From assembly GCA_051875715.1 (NCBI GenBank), contig JBJEHD010000014.1, positions 1 to 23,195 of the forward strand: 23,195 nt of DNA, in the 5' to 3' direction. Position 1 is the stretch's first letter. The number at the start of each line of letters is the position of its first letter. Shown here in pieces: positions 8,909 through 18,462 of the stretch. The notes beneath the pieces are model-generated. The model saw nothing but the letters and a program-made list of their open reading frames with translations. It had not been told where the DNA came from and made no database searches. The DNA comes from DYCT01 sp051875715. GTDB lineage: Bacteria; Bacteroidota; Bacteroidia; Bacteroidales; Bacteroidaceae. Position numbers and translations under genes: made by a program.

Positions 8909-8958
8909 ACGCTATTCTTTTTCTTCTAATTGATTACACATTGTTTTATCTTAGCGCG

Positions 8959-8990
8959 CAAAAGTAGGCATTTTGAGACAAGAGAACGAA
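8959..8990 (-). promoter_or_regulatory. Promoter of ddh
   Basis: On the minus strand TACTTTTG (8966 down to 8959) is an exact TAnnTTTG box. A TTCG (8990 down to 8987, one mismatch from TTTG) lies 20 bases upstream, the expected spacing for the Bacteroidetes housekeeping sigma factor. Transcription would begin about 45 bases before the ATG. Confidence 0.65.
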
Positions 8991-9118
8991 AATGTCGGCA
9001 CATTTTAACATTCCACTCTTCAAAAAGCATACACGATTGAACAATAAAAGCCCCCCGCCAACGTTTGGGAAGAAGAAACCGACCGCCTTTTTATGAAGGC
9101 CAATTGGAAAGGAATGCC

Positions 9119-9126
9119 TACCTTTG
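9119..9126 (+). promoter_or_regulatory. -7 box of the ruvA-sprA operon promoter
   Basis: TACCTTTG is an exact TAnnTTTG box 64 bases before the ruvA start. It has the same 8-base sequence as the uvrA box. The -33 element is not obvious. It would drive ruvA and probably the whole downstream unit to 22030. Confidence 0.65.
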
Positions 9127-9133
9127 CACCTTG

Positions 9134-9161
9134 GTTCGGCTGCCAAGCCGGACGGCCGAAC
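9134..9161 (+). other. Hairpin at the predicted 5' end of the ruvA operon transcript
   Basis: GTTCGGC (9134-9140) pairs perfectly with GCCGAAC (9155-9161) around a 14-base loop; an alternative inner stem CGGCT/AGCCG is possible. It begins about 8 bases after the -7 box, so at the predicted +1, where it would protect the mRNA 5' end. No T run follows, so it is not a terminator. Confidence 0.45.
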
Positions 9162-9190
9162 AGAACAATATAACATAAGAGCCAAAACGC

Positions 9191-9778
9191 ATGATTGAAT
9201 ACATCGAAGGGAAGTTAGCCGAAATCAGCCCGACGCAAGCCGTGGTGGACTGCCACGGTGTTGGCTACGGAATCAATATCTCGCTCAACACCTATACGGC
9301 CATCCAGCACAAGGAGGCTTGCAAACTATACATCCACGAAGCCATCCGTGAAGACGCGCACGTTCTCTACGGATTTGCCGACAAACGCGAACGCGAACTG
9401 TTCGTCCTGCTCGTATCGGTGTCCGGCATCGGAGGGAACACGGCCCGCACGCTGTTGTCGGCCCTCTCGCCCGACGAAATATGCCGGGCCGTCGGGTCGG
9501 GCGACGCCCGCCTGCTGACCTCGGCCAAAGGAATCGGGCTGAAGACGGCCCAACGCATCATCGTGGACCTGAAAGACAAAATGGTGGCCCTGGACGGCAC
9601 AAACGGACAAGCAGACGGAGGACAGGCCGGAGGGCTGGTGGCCGACGAAGCCGTAGCCGCCCTGACGATGCTGGGATTCGGAGCCGCCCCCTCGCAAAAA
9701 GTGGTCAGCGCCATCCTGCGCGAACAGCCGGGCACCCCGGTGGAGCAAGTCATCAAGCTCGCCCTCAAGCAGTTGTAG
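9191..9778 (+). CDS. ruvA: Holliday junction branch migration protein RuvA
   Basis: RuvA binds four-way DNA junctions as a tetramer and recruits the RuvB motor for branch migration in recombination and repair. The 195-residue product has the normal family length. It starts with the OB-fold strand MIEYIEGKLAEI. Two helix-hairpin-helix motifs follow, SVSGIGGNTARTLLS (about 76-90) and AKGIGLKTAQRIIVDL (about 111-127), then an acidic/glycine-rich flexible linker and the small C-terminal RuvB-binding domain (about 150-195, DEAVAALTMLGFG...). It is the first gene of the plus-strand unit. ruvB and ruvC are not in the window. The downstream sprA begins 45 bases later. Confidence 0.98.
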   Translation: MIEYIEGKLAEISPTQAVVDCHGVGYGINISLNTYTAIQHKEACKLYIHEAIREDAHVLYGFADKRERELFVLLVSVSGIGGNTARTLLSALSPDEICRAVGSGDARLLTSAKGIGLKTAQRIIVDLKDKMVALDGTNGQADGGQAGGLVADEAVAALTMLGFGAAPSQKVVSAILREQPGTPVEQVIKLALKQL

Positions 9779-9823
9779 AAACCACACCGTTTAAAACGAA
9801 AACAAATCCAACCCCGGAAAGTG

Positions 9824-12800
9824 ATGCGCACCCGTTTCTCCCGACACCTGCTCTACGGCCTGCTGACGGTCTGCTGTCTGCCCGCACTGGCGGCATTCGG
9901 CACCCGGACCGCCGCACCCGAGCCGCCGGCCACGACCCTGGAGGCCGCCGTCCCGGCCGACTCGGTACGCCCGCGCTACACCGTTCGGAAGACCACACCC
10001 GAGACATTGGACGACATGGACGAAAAGCCGGCCGACCTGCGCACACCGGAGAACCTGAAAACGGAGGTGACCTACGACGAGACCGCCGACCGATACATCA
10101 TCGGAACGAAGGCGGGCGAGGACTACGTCGACGTGCCGCTCTACCTGACACCGGAAGAATACGCCCAATGGAGCCTGCGCAAATCGCTCCAAGCCTACTA
10201 CCGCTCGCGCACATCCGAACTATTCGCCTCGGGAGGGAAAGAAAAGTTCAACCTGGCCGACATGAAGTTCGACATCGGCCCGGCCGAAAAGATATTCGGT
10301 CCCGGAGGCGTGCAAATCAAGACACAGGGAAGCGCCGAACTCAGTTTCGGAGGAAACATCCAGAAACTGAAGAACCCGTCGCTGCCCGAACGGGCACGAA
10401 ACACCTTCGGCTTCGACTTCGACGAGAAAATCAACATCAACGTCAACGGAAAGGTGGGCGACAAGGTGAACATGAACCTCAACTACAACACCGACGCCAC
10501 CTTTGACTTCGACACGAAGAAAATCAAGCTGAAGTACGAAGGAAAGGAAGACGAAATCATCAAACTGCTCGAGGCGGGCAACGTGAGCATGCCGACCAAC
10601 AGTTCGCTCATCCGGGGAGCCACGTCGCTTTTCGGTATCCGGGCCGACCTCCAGTTTGGCAAGTTCAAGGTGCAGGCCGTGGTGTCGCAACAGGAATCGG
10701 AGTCGAAGACCGTCACCTCGAAAGGCGGTGCCCAACTCACCGACTACGAAATCGCGGTGGCGGACTACGACGAAAACCGCCACTTCTTCCTGGCCCACTA
10801 CTTCCGCAACGCCTACGACAAGAACATGCAGCAACTGCCCAACGTGGCCTCGGGCATCAGCATCGGACGTATCGAAGTGTGGGTGACCAACAAGAAAGGA
10901 AACTACGACAACCCCCGAAACATCATCGCCTTCACCGACCTGGGCGAACACGACGTCATCGGCAACACCGGGCTCTGGCAGGCCGGCAGCGAAACCTATC
11001 CGTGCAACGCGGCCAACACCCTCTATTCCACCCTCAACACCCAGTACGCCGACATCCGCTCCATCGAGCAGGTGACCCCCACCCTGTCGGCCATCATGGA
11101 CGCAGGCATGGAATACGAGAAGATTGAGAGCGCACGCCTGCTGACCTCTTCGGAATATACGCTGAACAGCAAGCTGGGCTACCTCTCGCTCAAACAGACA
11201 TTGCAACCGGACGAAGTGCTGGCCGTGGCCTTCGAATACACCAAGAACGGACGGACCTACCAGGTGGGTGAATTCGCCTCCGACCTGACGGACACGAAGA
11301 AAAGCCTCTTCGTCAAATTGCTGAAGAGCACCTCCAACTCGCCCTCGTCGGCCAACTGGGACCTGATGATGAAGAACGTCTACTCGCTCGGAGCCTACCA
11401 AATACAGAAGGACAAATTCCGCCTCGACATCGTCTACCAAAGCGACACGACCGGCGTCTACATCAACTACATCCCCGAGGGGAAAATCAAGAAACAACCG
11501 CTCATCCGCGTCATGAACCTCGACCGCCTGGACAACAACAACCAACGGCAGCCCAACGGATTCTTCGACTACGTGGAGGGCTACACCGTGGTGTCGCAAA
11601 ACGGACGCATCTTCTTCCCGGTGGTGGAACCCTTCGGCAGCCACCTCCGGCAGGCCATCGGCGACGATGCCACGGCCGACAAGTACGTGTATCAGGAACT
11701 GTATGACTCCACCAAGACCATCGCCAAGCAGATAGCCGAAAAGAACAAATTCAAGTTGAAAGGCAAGTACAAAGCCTCGTCGGGCTCGGAAATCCAACTG
11801 GGTGCCATGAATATCCCGGCCGGCTCGGTACGCGTGACAGCCGGCGGACAGACCTTGACCGAGAACGTGGACTACAGCGTCGACTACACCATGGGCGTGG
11901 TCACCATCCTGAACCAAAGCATCATCGATGCCGGAACCGCCGTCAGCGTGAACCTCGAGAGCAACACCAACTTCAGCATGCAACGCAAAACGATGATGGG
12001 CATGAACTTCTCCTACGACTTCACCCGGGACTTCCAGGTGGGCGGTACCATCATGCACCTGAGCGAGAAACCGCTCACCAGCAAGGTGGCCATGGGCGAC
12101 GAACCCATCTCGAACACCCTGTGGGGACTGAACACTTCGTGGAAAAGACAATCGCAATGGTTGACCAACATGCTGGACAAAATCCCGCTCCTCAACCTGA
12201 CACAGCCCTCGAGCATCAACTTCACCGCCGAGTTCGCCCAACTCATCCCCGGACACGCCAAAGGCATCCAGGACAACGCCTCCTACATCGACGACTTCGA
12301 GCAGACCAAGAACGGCATCGACATCCACCAGCCCTCGTACTGGATGCTGGCCAGCACACCCGCCCCCATGGCCGAATCGAAACTGACCAACGACCTGCGC
12401 TACGGCATGAACCGCGCCCTGCTCAGTTGGTACACCATCGACCCGCTGTTCACCCGCAAGAGTTCGAGCCTCACCCCGAGCCACATCAAGAACGACGTGG
12501 AGCAACTGTCCAACCACTATGTGCGCGAAGTCTACGAGCGCGAACTCTATCCCAACAAGGACATCTCCACCTCCATGACCGGCAGTTCCACCCTCTCGGT
12601 GCTTAACCTGGCCTACTACCCCGACGAACGAGGTCCCTACAACCTCGACACCGACCTGACCTTCGAAGGCAAGTTGAACGACCCGGCCAAACGATGGGGA
12701 GGCATGATGCGCAAACTCGAGACCAGCGACTTCGAAACGGCCAACATCGAATACGTGGAGTTCTGGATGATGGACCCCTTCATCTACGAGTCCACCTCCG

Positions 12801-15800
12801 GCAAACGGCGCGGCGGCTCGTTCGTCATCAACCTGGGCGAGGTGTCGGAAGATGTGCTGAAGGACGGCAAGAAATTCTACGAGAACGGAATCCCCGTCGA
12901 CGGCGACCTCACCAAGGTGGAAGAAACCGTATGGGGATACGTGCCCAAAGAACGCAGCATCGTCTACGCCTTCGACACACAGAACCGTAGCAAACAGGAT
13001 GTGGGCCTCAACGGCCTCTCGTCGGAACAGGAACGTACCTTCGCCTCCTACCAACAATACCTGAACAGCGTGCAGGGGAAGGTGAGCCCCGAGGTCTTCG
13101 TCCAGATGCAGGACGACCCGGCAGGCGACAACTTCCACCACTACCGGGGCACCGACCTCGACGAGCAGCAAGCCTCCATCCTCGACCGATACAAGCGCTA
13201 CAACGGGACGGAAGGCAACTCCCTGGCCTCGGAAGACATGGCCGCCAAGACCACACCCGACATCGAGGACATCAACCAGGACAACACGATGAACGAGACG
13301 GAGAAATACTACGAATACGTCATCGACCTCGAACCGGACAAGATGCAGGTGGGCGAGAACTACATCACCAACGTGCGCGAATCGTCGGTCAAGCTGCGCA
13401 ACGGAGAGACCGAGACCGTACGCTGGTACCAGTTCAAGGTGCCGGTGAAGTCGGGCAAGTCCGTCAACGGCATCAGCGACCTCAAGTCCATCCGGTTCAT
13501 GCGGATGTACCTCACCAACTTCGAAGAGCCCACCATCCTCCGTCTGGCCACCCTCGAACTGGTGCGCGGCGAATGGCGCACCTACGAACAGCCGCTCACC
13601 ACCAACGCCCAATCGGCCGGCACGCTGACCGTGGCCGCGGTCAACCTGGAAGAGAACGGCGACAAGCAGCCGGTGAACTACGTGATTCCGCCAGGCGTGT
13701 CTCGCGTGCTCGACCCCAGCCAGCCCCAGTTGGTGCAAGAAAACGAGCAGTCCATGAGCCTCAGCGTCACAGACCTGGGCAGCGGCGACGCCCGAGCCGT
13801 CTACAAAAACATAGGCCTCGACCTGCGCCAATACCGACGGCTGAAGATGTTCGCCCATGCCGAAAAGCCCGTGGGGAACATCACCCTGGAGGACGGATAC
13901 ATCGCCCTCTTCATCCGACTGGGCTCGGACTACAAGAACAACTATTACGAATACGAGATTCCGCTCAAACTGACTCCCGAAGGGAAATACACCGACGGAG
14001 GACGCTCCACCGTCTGGCCGGCGGAAAACGAACTGGACATCTTGCTGTCGGTGCTGACCGACCTGAAGAAGGAGCGCAACGCGGCCAAGAACCGGGGCGA
14101 CCAGGGCGTCAGCTACACCAGCCTCTATTCCTCGTACGACCCCGACCGCCCGGCCAACAAAATCAGCATCGTGGGAAACCCGAGCCTGGCCGAGGTAAAG
14201 ACGCTGATGATTGGTGTGCGCAACAACTCGCGCACCATCCAGAGTGCCGAGGTGTGGGTCAACGAGCTCCGCCTGACCGACTTCAACGAAGACGGCGGAT
14301 GGGCCGCACAAGGGAACCTCAACATCCAACTGTCGGACCTCGGCACGGTCAACCTGGCCGGTCACGCCGAGACGGCCGGTTTCGGAGGCCTGGAGCAAAG
14401 CGTGAGCGAACGGCGCATGGACGACTTCTATCAATACAGCATCACCACGAGTTTCGAGTTGGGAAAACTCTTCCCGGCCAAAGCCAAAGTGAGCGCACCC
14501 GTCTATTTCTCCTATTCGAAGGAAATCACCAGTCCGCTCTACAACCCGCTGGACAAGGACATGCTGCTGAAGGACGCACTCCAAGCCCTGGCCAACGACC
14601 ACCAGCGAGACTCGCTAAAGAACCTGGCCCAAGAGGTGTCGACCTACAAGAACTTCAGCCTGAGCAACGTCCGCGTAGGCATCCAGAGCAAAAAGCCCAT
14701 GCCTTACGACCCGGCCAACTTCAGCCTGGGCTACGCCTTCACCAAACAGCACAACCGGGGCAACACCACCGCCTGGGAAATAGACAACCGGTGGAACGCC
14801 AACTTCGGCTACAACTATTCGCCTGCCGTGCCCACTTGGGAGCCTTTCAAGAAGTTGAAGAGCAAATCGAAATGGCTGAAAATCGTGAAGGAATTCGGTG
14901 TGAACTACGTGCCGCAGAGCCTGGCGTTCAACACCGACATGGCCCGCCACTACTACGAACTGCAGACGCGCGACGTGGAGAACGTGTACGGCAGCGACAA
15001 CGACATCCCCCTCTCCACCTCGAAGGACTTCTTGTGGAACCGCGACTTCTCGCTCCGATGGGACCTCACCAAGGCGCTGAAGATGAACTTCTCGTCGGCC
15101 ACGCACGCTGAAATCGAGGAACCCTACGGACCGGTCAACAAAGACCTCTATCCCGACGAATACGCCGTGTGGAAAGACTCGGTGAAGCAGAGCCTCCGCT
15201 CGCTGGGCCGGCCGCTGGACTACCAGCAGAACTTCAACCTCAGTTACCAGTTGCCGCTGAACAAGCTGCCGCTGTTCGACTGGCTCACGGCCGATGCCAA
15301 ATTCGCCTCCTCCTACCACTGGAACCGGGGCGTGGCCTTGGAAGACGGACTGGCGATGAACACCATCGACAACCAACGCAGCCTCGACATCAACGGACGG
15401 TTCAACCTGGAGATGCTCTACAACAAGGTGCCCTTCCTGAAAGCCACGAACAAGAAGTTCGCCGCAGGGAAGTCGCGCCCGAACAATTTCCAACGCGGTC
15501 CCACGCCCAACCTCCGCACCCGTCCGGGCGAAAAGGCCAAGCCGAAGGAGCAGGAGAAAGACAAACAGAAGAAATATGAAAAGGAAATCCAACTGAAGGC
15601 CGACACCACGGTCACCATCGTCCACAAGCTGAACAGCAAGAAGCCGAAGGTGACGGCGCTGACCTCCACAGGCGTCCGCTACCGACTGAAGTACCACGTC
15701 AGCGGAGCCAACCAGATTGTCATCGACAGCCGCGACACGGTGAAACTGAAACTGACCATCCTGCCCGGACAGAAGCCGGAAGAGAAGAAAGCCTACCAGA

Positions 15801-17245
15801 TGGCCCAATATGCGGCCCGCTTCCTCATGATGGTGCGCAACGTCAGCATCACCTACCGAAACACCTATGCCATGACCCTGCCGGGCTACATGCCCGAGGT
15901 GGGCGATATGTTAGGACAGAAGCGGCAGGGAGGCCTGTTCGCCCCGGGTCTGGATTTCGCCTTCGGCATGGCCGGCGACGGCTACATCCAGAAGGCGCAG
16001 CAGCAGGGATGGTTGTCCACCAACGACTCCATCGTCGACCCTGCCACGACCAACGCCATGGAGGACGTACAGGTGCGCGTCAGCCTCGAACCCGTACGCG
16101 ACCTCAAGATTGACCTCAACGCCAGCCGCACGGTGAACAAATCGCGCAGCATCCAATACATGTTCGAAGGCATGCCCGAGACACGCAGCGGCAACTTCAG
16201 CATGACCGTAATCACGCTGGGCAACGCTTTCGGCAAGAGCAAAGCCAAGGACGGCTACCGAAACAAGACCTTCGACCGCTTCCTGGGCAACCTCGACGTG
16301 ATGCAGCGGCGGGTGGAGGCTCTCTATGCCGACGCCACCTATCCGCACTCGAGCATCAAGTTCGACCCCGCCAACGGCACGGTGGACAAATACAGCCCCG
16401 ACGTGATGATTCCGGCCTTCCTGGCCGCCTACACCGGGCGCGACTCCCATACCTCGTCGCTCGACTTCTTCCCCAAACTGTTGTCGATGATGCCCAACTG
16501 GAAGGTGACCTACAGCGGACTGAGCAAGCTGGACTGCTTCAAGAAGGTGTTCAAGAGTTTCAACATCAACCACGCCTACCGGAGCATCTACTCCGTGGGG
16601 TCGTACAGCACCTACCAGAACTTCTGGAACTACATGGGCGACCGGGGCTTCATCCAGGACGTCACCAACGAGGGCAGTTTCCTCCCCTCCAGCATCTACG
16701 ACATCAACACGGTGAGCATCAACGAACAGTTCTCGCCGCTCATCGGAGTGGACATGACCTTCCACAACAACCTGACCGCCAAAGTGGAATACAAGAAGAC
16801 ACGCGTGCTGACCTTGAGCATGGCCGCCAACCAGTTGGTGGAGAACGGGTCGAAGGACTTCGTCGTCGGCCTGGGCTACAAGGTGGTGGGCCTCAAACTG
16901 TTCGGAGGCGGTGGCGGCAAAGGCAAGGCCTCGACGGGCAAGGCCGCCTCCGGCAAGGAAACCCGCAAAGGACAAAGCGTCAGCAACGACCTGAACCTGC
17001 GTGCCGACTTCTCGCTGCGCAACCAGTCGGCCCTCTGCCGCGACATACAGGCCGAAACCACGCAGGCCACCAGCGGCAACAAGGCCCTCAAGTTGTCGGT
17101 GTCGGCCGACTACGTGTTGTCGCGCCTGCTGACCCTCCGCCTCTACTTCGACCGCGAAAAGACCATCCCGCTGGTGTCGTCGACCTCCTACCCCGTCACG
17201 AATTCCGACTTCGGCGTCACGCTGAAGTTCTCATTAACCCGATAA
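9824..17245 (+). CDS. sprA: T9SS outer-membrane translocon protein SprA (Sov)
   Basis: SprA, called Sov in Porphyromonas, is the giant outer-membrane beta-barrel through which type IX secretion cargo leaves the periplasm. The 2473-residue product has the family's size (Flavobacterium and Porphyromonas proteins are about 2400-2500). It begins with a signal peptide (MRTRFSRHLLYGLLTVCCLPALAAFG). Repeated beta-strand pairs follow, such as QGSAELSFGGNIQK and KININVNGKVGDKVNMNLNY, with the SprA hallmark segment YIDDFEQTKNGIDI near residue 823 and a C-terminus ending in aromatic/basic barrel strands (FGVTLKFSLTR). A Lys/Glu-rich insert (about 1901-1925) and a Gly/Lys/Ser-rich stretch (about 2361-2385) look like loops. 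A GTG at 9821 is the only in-frame alternative nearby; the ATG at 9824 is preferred. A DUF4468 gene starts 14 bases after the stop. Confidence 0.96.
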   Translation: MRTRFSRHLLYGLLTVCCLPALAAFGTRTAAPEPPATTLEAAVPADSVRPRYTVRKTTPETLDDMDEKPADLRTPENLKTEVTYDETADRYIIGTKAGEDYVDVPLYLTPEEYAQWSLRKSLQAYYRSRTSELFASGGKEKFNLADMKFDIGPAEKIFGPGGVQIKTQGSAELSFGGNIQKLKNPSLPERARNTFGFDFDEKININVNGKVGDKVNMNLNYNTDATFDFDTKKIKLKYEGKEDEIIKLLEAGNVSMPTNSSLIRGATSLFGIRADLQFGKFKVQAVVSQQESESKTVTSKGGAQLTDYEIAVADYDENRHFFLAHYFRNAYDKNMQQLPNVASGISIGRIEVWVTNKKGNYDNPRNIIAFTDLGEHDVIGNTGLWQAGSETYPCNAANTLYSTLNTQYADIRSIEQVTPTLSAIMDAGMEYEKIESARLLTSSEYTLNSKLGYLSLKQTLQPDEVLAVAFEYTKNGRTYQVGEFASDLTDTKKSLFVKLLKSTSNSPSSANWDLMMKNVYSLGAYQIQKDKFRLDIVYQSDTTGVYINYIPEGKIKKQPLIRVMNLDRLDNNNQRQPNGFFDYVEGYTVVSQNGRIFFPVVEPFGSHLRQAIGDDATADKYVYQELYDSTKTIAKQIAEKNKFKLKGKYKASSGSEIQLGAMNIPAGSVRVTAGGQTLTENVDYSVDYTMGVVTILNQSIIDAGTAVSVNLESNTNFSMQRKTMMGMNFSYDFTRDFQVGGTIMHLSEKPLTSKVAMGDEPISNTLWGLNTSWKRQSQWLTNMLDKIPLLNLTQPSSINFTAEFAQLIPGHAKGIQDNASYIDDFEQTKNGIDIHQPSYWMLASTPAPMAESKLTNDLRYGMNRALLSWYTIDPLFTRKSSSLTPSHIKNDVEQLSNHYVREVYERELYPNKDISTSMTGSSTLSVLNLAYYPDERGPYNLDTDLTFEGKLNDPAKRWGGMMRKLETSDFETANIEYVEFWMMDPFIYESTSGKRRGGSFVINLGEVSEDVLKDGKKFYENGIPVDGDLTKVEETVWGYVPKERSIVYAFDTQNRSKQDVGLNGLSSEQERTFASYQQYLNSVQGKVSPEVFVQMQDDPAGDNFHHYRGTDLDEQQASILDRYKRYNGTEGNSLASEDMAAKTTPDIEDINQDNTMNETEKYYEYVIDLEPDKMQVGENYITNVRESSVKLRNGETETVRWYQFKVPVKSGKSVNGISDLKSIRFMRMYLTNFEEPTILRLATLELVRGEWRTYEQPLTTNAQSAGTLTVAAVNLEENGDKQPVNYVIPPGVSRVLDPSQPQLVQENEQSMSLSVTDLGSGDARAVYKNIGLDLRQYRRLKMFAHAEKPVGNITLEDGYIALFIRLGSDYKNNYYEYEIPLKLTPEGKYTDGGRSTVWPAENELDILLSVLTDLKKERNAAKNRGDQGVSYTSLYSSYDPDRPANKISIVGNPSLAEVKTLMIGVRNNSRTIQSAEVWVNELRLTDFNEDGGWAAQGNLNIQLSDLGTVNLAGHAETAGFGGLEQSVSERRMDDFYQYSITTSFELGKLFPAKAKVSAPVYFSYSKEITSPLYNPLDKDMLLKDALQALANDHQRDSLKNLAQEVSTYKNFSLSNVRVGIQSKKPMPYDPANFSLGYAFTKQHNRGNTTAWEIDNRWNANFGYNYSPAVPTWEPFKKLKSKSKWLKIVKEFGVNYVPQSLAFNTDMARHYYELQTRDVENVYGSDNDIPLSTSKDFLWNRDFSLRWDLTKALKMNFSSATHAEIEEPYGPVNKDLYPDEYAVWKDSVKQSLRSLGRPLDYQQNFNLSYQLPLNKLPLFDWLTADAKFASSYHWNRGVALEDGLAMNTIDNQRSLDINGRFNLEMLYNKVPFLKATNKKFAAGKSRPNNFQRGPTPNLRTRPGEKAKPKEQEKDKQKKYEKEIQLKADTTVTIVHKLNSKKPKVTALTSTGVRYRLKYHVSGANQIVIDSRDTVKLKLTILPGQKPEEKKAYQMAQYAARFLMMVRNVSITYRNTYAMTLPGYMPEVGDMLGQKRQGGLFAPGLDFAFGMAGDGYIQKAQQQGWLSTNDSIVDPATTNAMEDVQVRVSLEPVRDLKIDLNASRTVNKSRSIQYMFEGMPETRSGNFSMTVITLGNAFGKSKAKDGYRNKTFDRFLGNLDVMQRRVEALYADATYPHSSIKFDPANGTVDKYSPDVMIPAFLAAYTGRDSHTSSLDFFPKLLSMMPNWKVTYSGLSKLDCFKKVFKSFNINHAYRSIYSVGSYSTYQNFWNYMGDRGFIQDVTNEGSFLPSSIYDINTVSINEQFSPLIGVDMTFHNNLTAKVEYKKTRVLTLSMAANQLVENGSKDFVVGLGYKVVGLKLFGGGGGKGKASTGKAASGKETRKGQSVSNDLNLRADFSLRNQSALCRDIQAETTQATSGNKALKLSVSADYVLSRLLTLRLYFDREKTIPLVSSTSYPVTNSDFGVTLKFSLTR

Positions 17246-17259
17246 ACCCTTTCGAGCCT

Positions 17260-18441
17260 ATGCACCTCACACGAATCTTATCCCTCCTGTTGCTGGCCCT
17301 CGGCCTGTCGGCCGCCACGATGGCCCAGAACGACAGCCGCTACCTGGCCGGAGCCGTCCCGGTAGAAGACGGCAAAGTGACCTTCCGCCACACCTTCCAG
17401 ACCCCCGGCCTGACTACGGTCGATCTGCTGCAACGCCTGCAGGCATGGGCCGACCAGCGGTTCCATACCGACGAGGAGAGCGGCAACCAGGGACGCGTGC
17501 TCTACACCAACACCGACCTCGGCCAGTTGGTCTGCCAGGGCAGCGAATACATGGTCTTCTCCGACCGTTCGCTCTCGCTGGACCGCGCACGGGTGTTCTT
17601 CCGCACCACCTTCCGCCTGCGTCCGGGACAGGCCGACATGGAACTGACCCACATCTATTACATCTACGGCTTCAAGGACGAGAAATACACGGCCGAAGAA
17701 TGGATTACGGACGAGACGGCCCTCAACAAGAGCCGCACGAAACTGGCCTACAGCAGCAAGAAGTTCCGCGTCAAGACCATCGACCTCGTCGATGCCTTGC
17801 AGGCCGAGGTGCAGACGGCCTTGGGCGTCTGCCCGACGCGACACGCCGAACCCATTGTGGCCATCTGTCCGCCCCATCCGTCCGAACCGGGCGACATGAG
17901 CGGGGCCGCCGCAAAGGCCGACACGTCCGACGCGCCCGAGGGCTTCACCGCCATCGCCCCCACACGCATCCCGGGCAACATCGTCAAGATGCTTTCGCAA
18001 GACTGGATGCTCATCACGGCAGGCAGCGGCAACGAGGCCAATGCCATGACGGCCAGCTGGGGCGGACTGGGACACCTCTACGACCGGCCCGTAGCCTTCT
18101 GCTTCGTCAGCCCCGAACGACACACCTACCGCCTGATGGAAAAGGCGAACACCTATACGCTCACGTTCTACACCGAAGCCTACCGCGACGCGCTGCAATA
18201 CTGCGGCACGCACTCCGGGCGCGACGGACAGAAATGGCAGGCGGCCGGCCTCACCCCGATGGCCGTCCCCGGCGGCGGCACGGCCACGCGCGAAGCCTGG
18301 CTCATCATCGAATGCCGCAAACTGGTGTCTCAATCACTCACGCCCGAGGCACTGGCCGACGAAAGCCTGCGCGACCGATGGACGGGCCGGCCGATGCACA
18401 AGCTCTACATCGGCGAAATCACCCACGTTTGGATTAAATAA
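17260..18441 (+). CDS. Secreted DUF4468 domain-flavin reductase-like fusion protein
   Basis: The 393-residue product starts with a signal peptide (residues 1-22, ending ATMA before QND), so it is predicted to be exported to the periplasm or beyond. Residues about 31-125 match the DUF4468 pattern, a small alpha/beta domain common in secreted Bacteroidetes proteins. After a low-complexity Ala/Pro/Asp linker (about 195-226), residues about 227-393 resemble the flavin reductase-like FMN-binding split barrel: the MLITAG...NAMTASWGGLG segment, then FVSPERHTYRLMEKANTYTL, typical of that fold. The activity is unknown; FMN binding is inferred from the fold pattern. An exported split-barrel domain is unusual, since most are cytoplasmic. 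It lies 14 bases after sprA and 21 before radA, so it is cotranscribed. A role in envelope redox chemistry or T9SS support is only a guess. Confidence 0.82.
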   Translation: MHLTRILSLLLLALGLSAATMAQNDSRYLAGAVPVEDGKVTFRHTFQTPGLTTVDLLQRLQAWADQRFHTDEESGNQGRVLYTNTDLGQLVCQGSEYMVFSDRSLSLDRARVFFRTTFRLRPGQADMELTHIYYIYGFKDEKYTAEEWITDETALNKSRTKLAYSSKKFRVKTIDLVDALQAEVQTALGVCPTRHAEPIVAICPPHPSEPGDMSGAAAKADTSDAPEGFTAIAPTRIPGNIVKMLSQDWMLITAGSGNEANAMTASWGGLGHLYDRPVAFCFVSPERHTYRLMEKANTYTLTFYTEAYRDALQYCGTHSGRDGQKWQAAGLTPMAVPGGGTATREAWLIIECRKLVSQSLTPEALADESLRDRWTGRPMHKLYIGEITHVWIK

Positions 18442-18462
18442 CCCCTATCTTCCCCCTCTGAT

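Noticed and set aside
8228..8929. Plus-strand frame of 233 codons opposite ddh
   Set aside because: It is antisense to a well-identified enzyme and covers the ddh start region; no independent evidence.
9821..9823. GTG start for sprA
   Set aside because: The adjacent in-frame ATG at 9824 gives the same signal peptide and is the commoner start codon.
10220..14602. Minus-strand open frame of 1460 codons opposite sprA
   Set aside because: Same effect: the frame mirrors sprA codons, is rich in Val/Gly/His/Asp in a pattern typical of reverse-complemented coding sequence, and lacks any domain.
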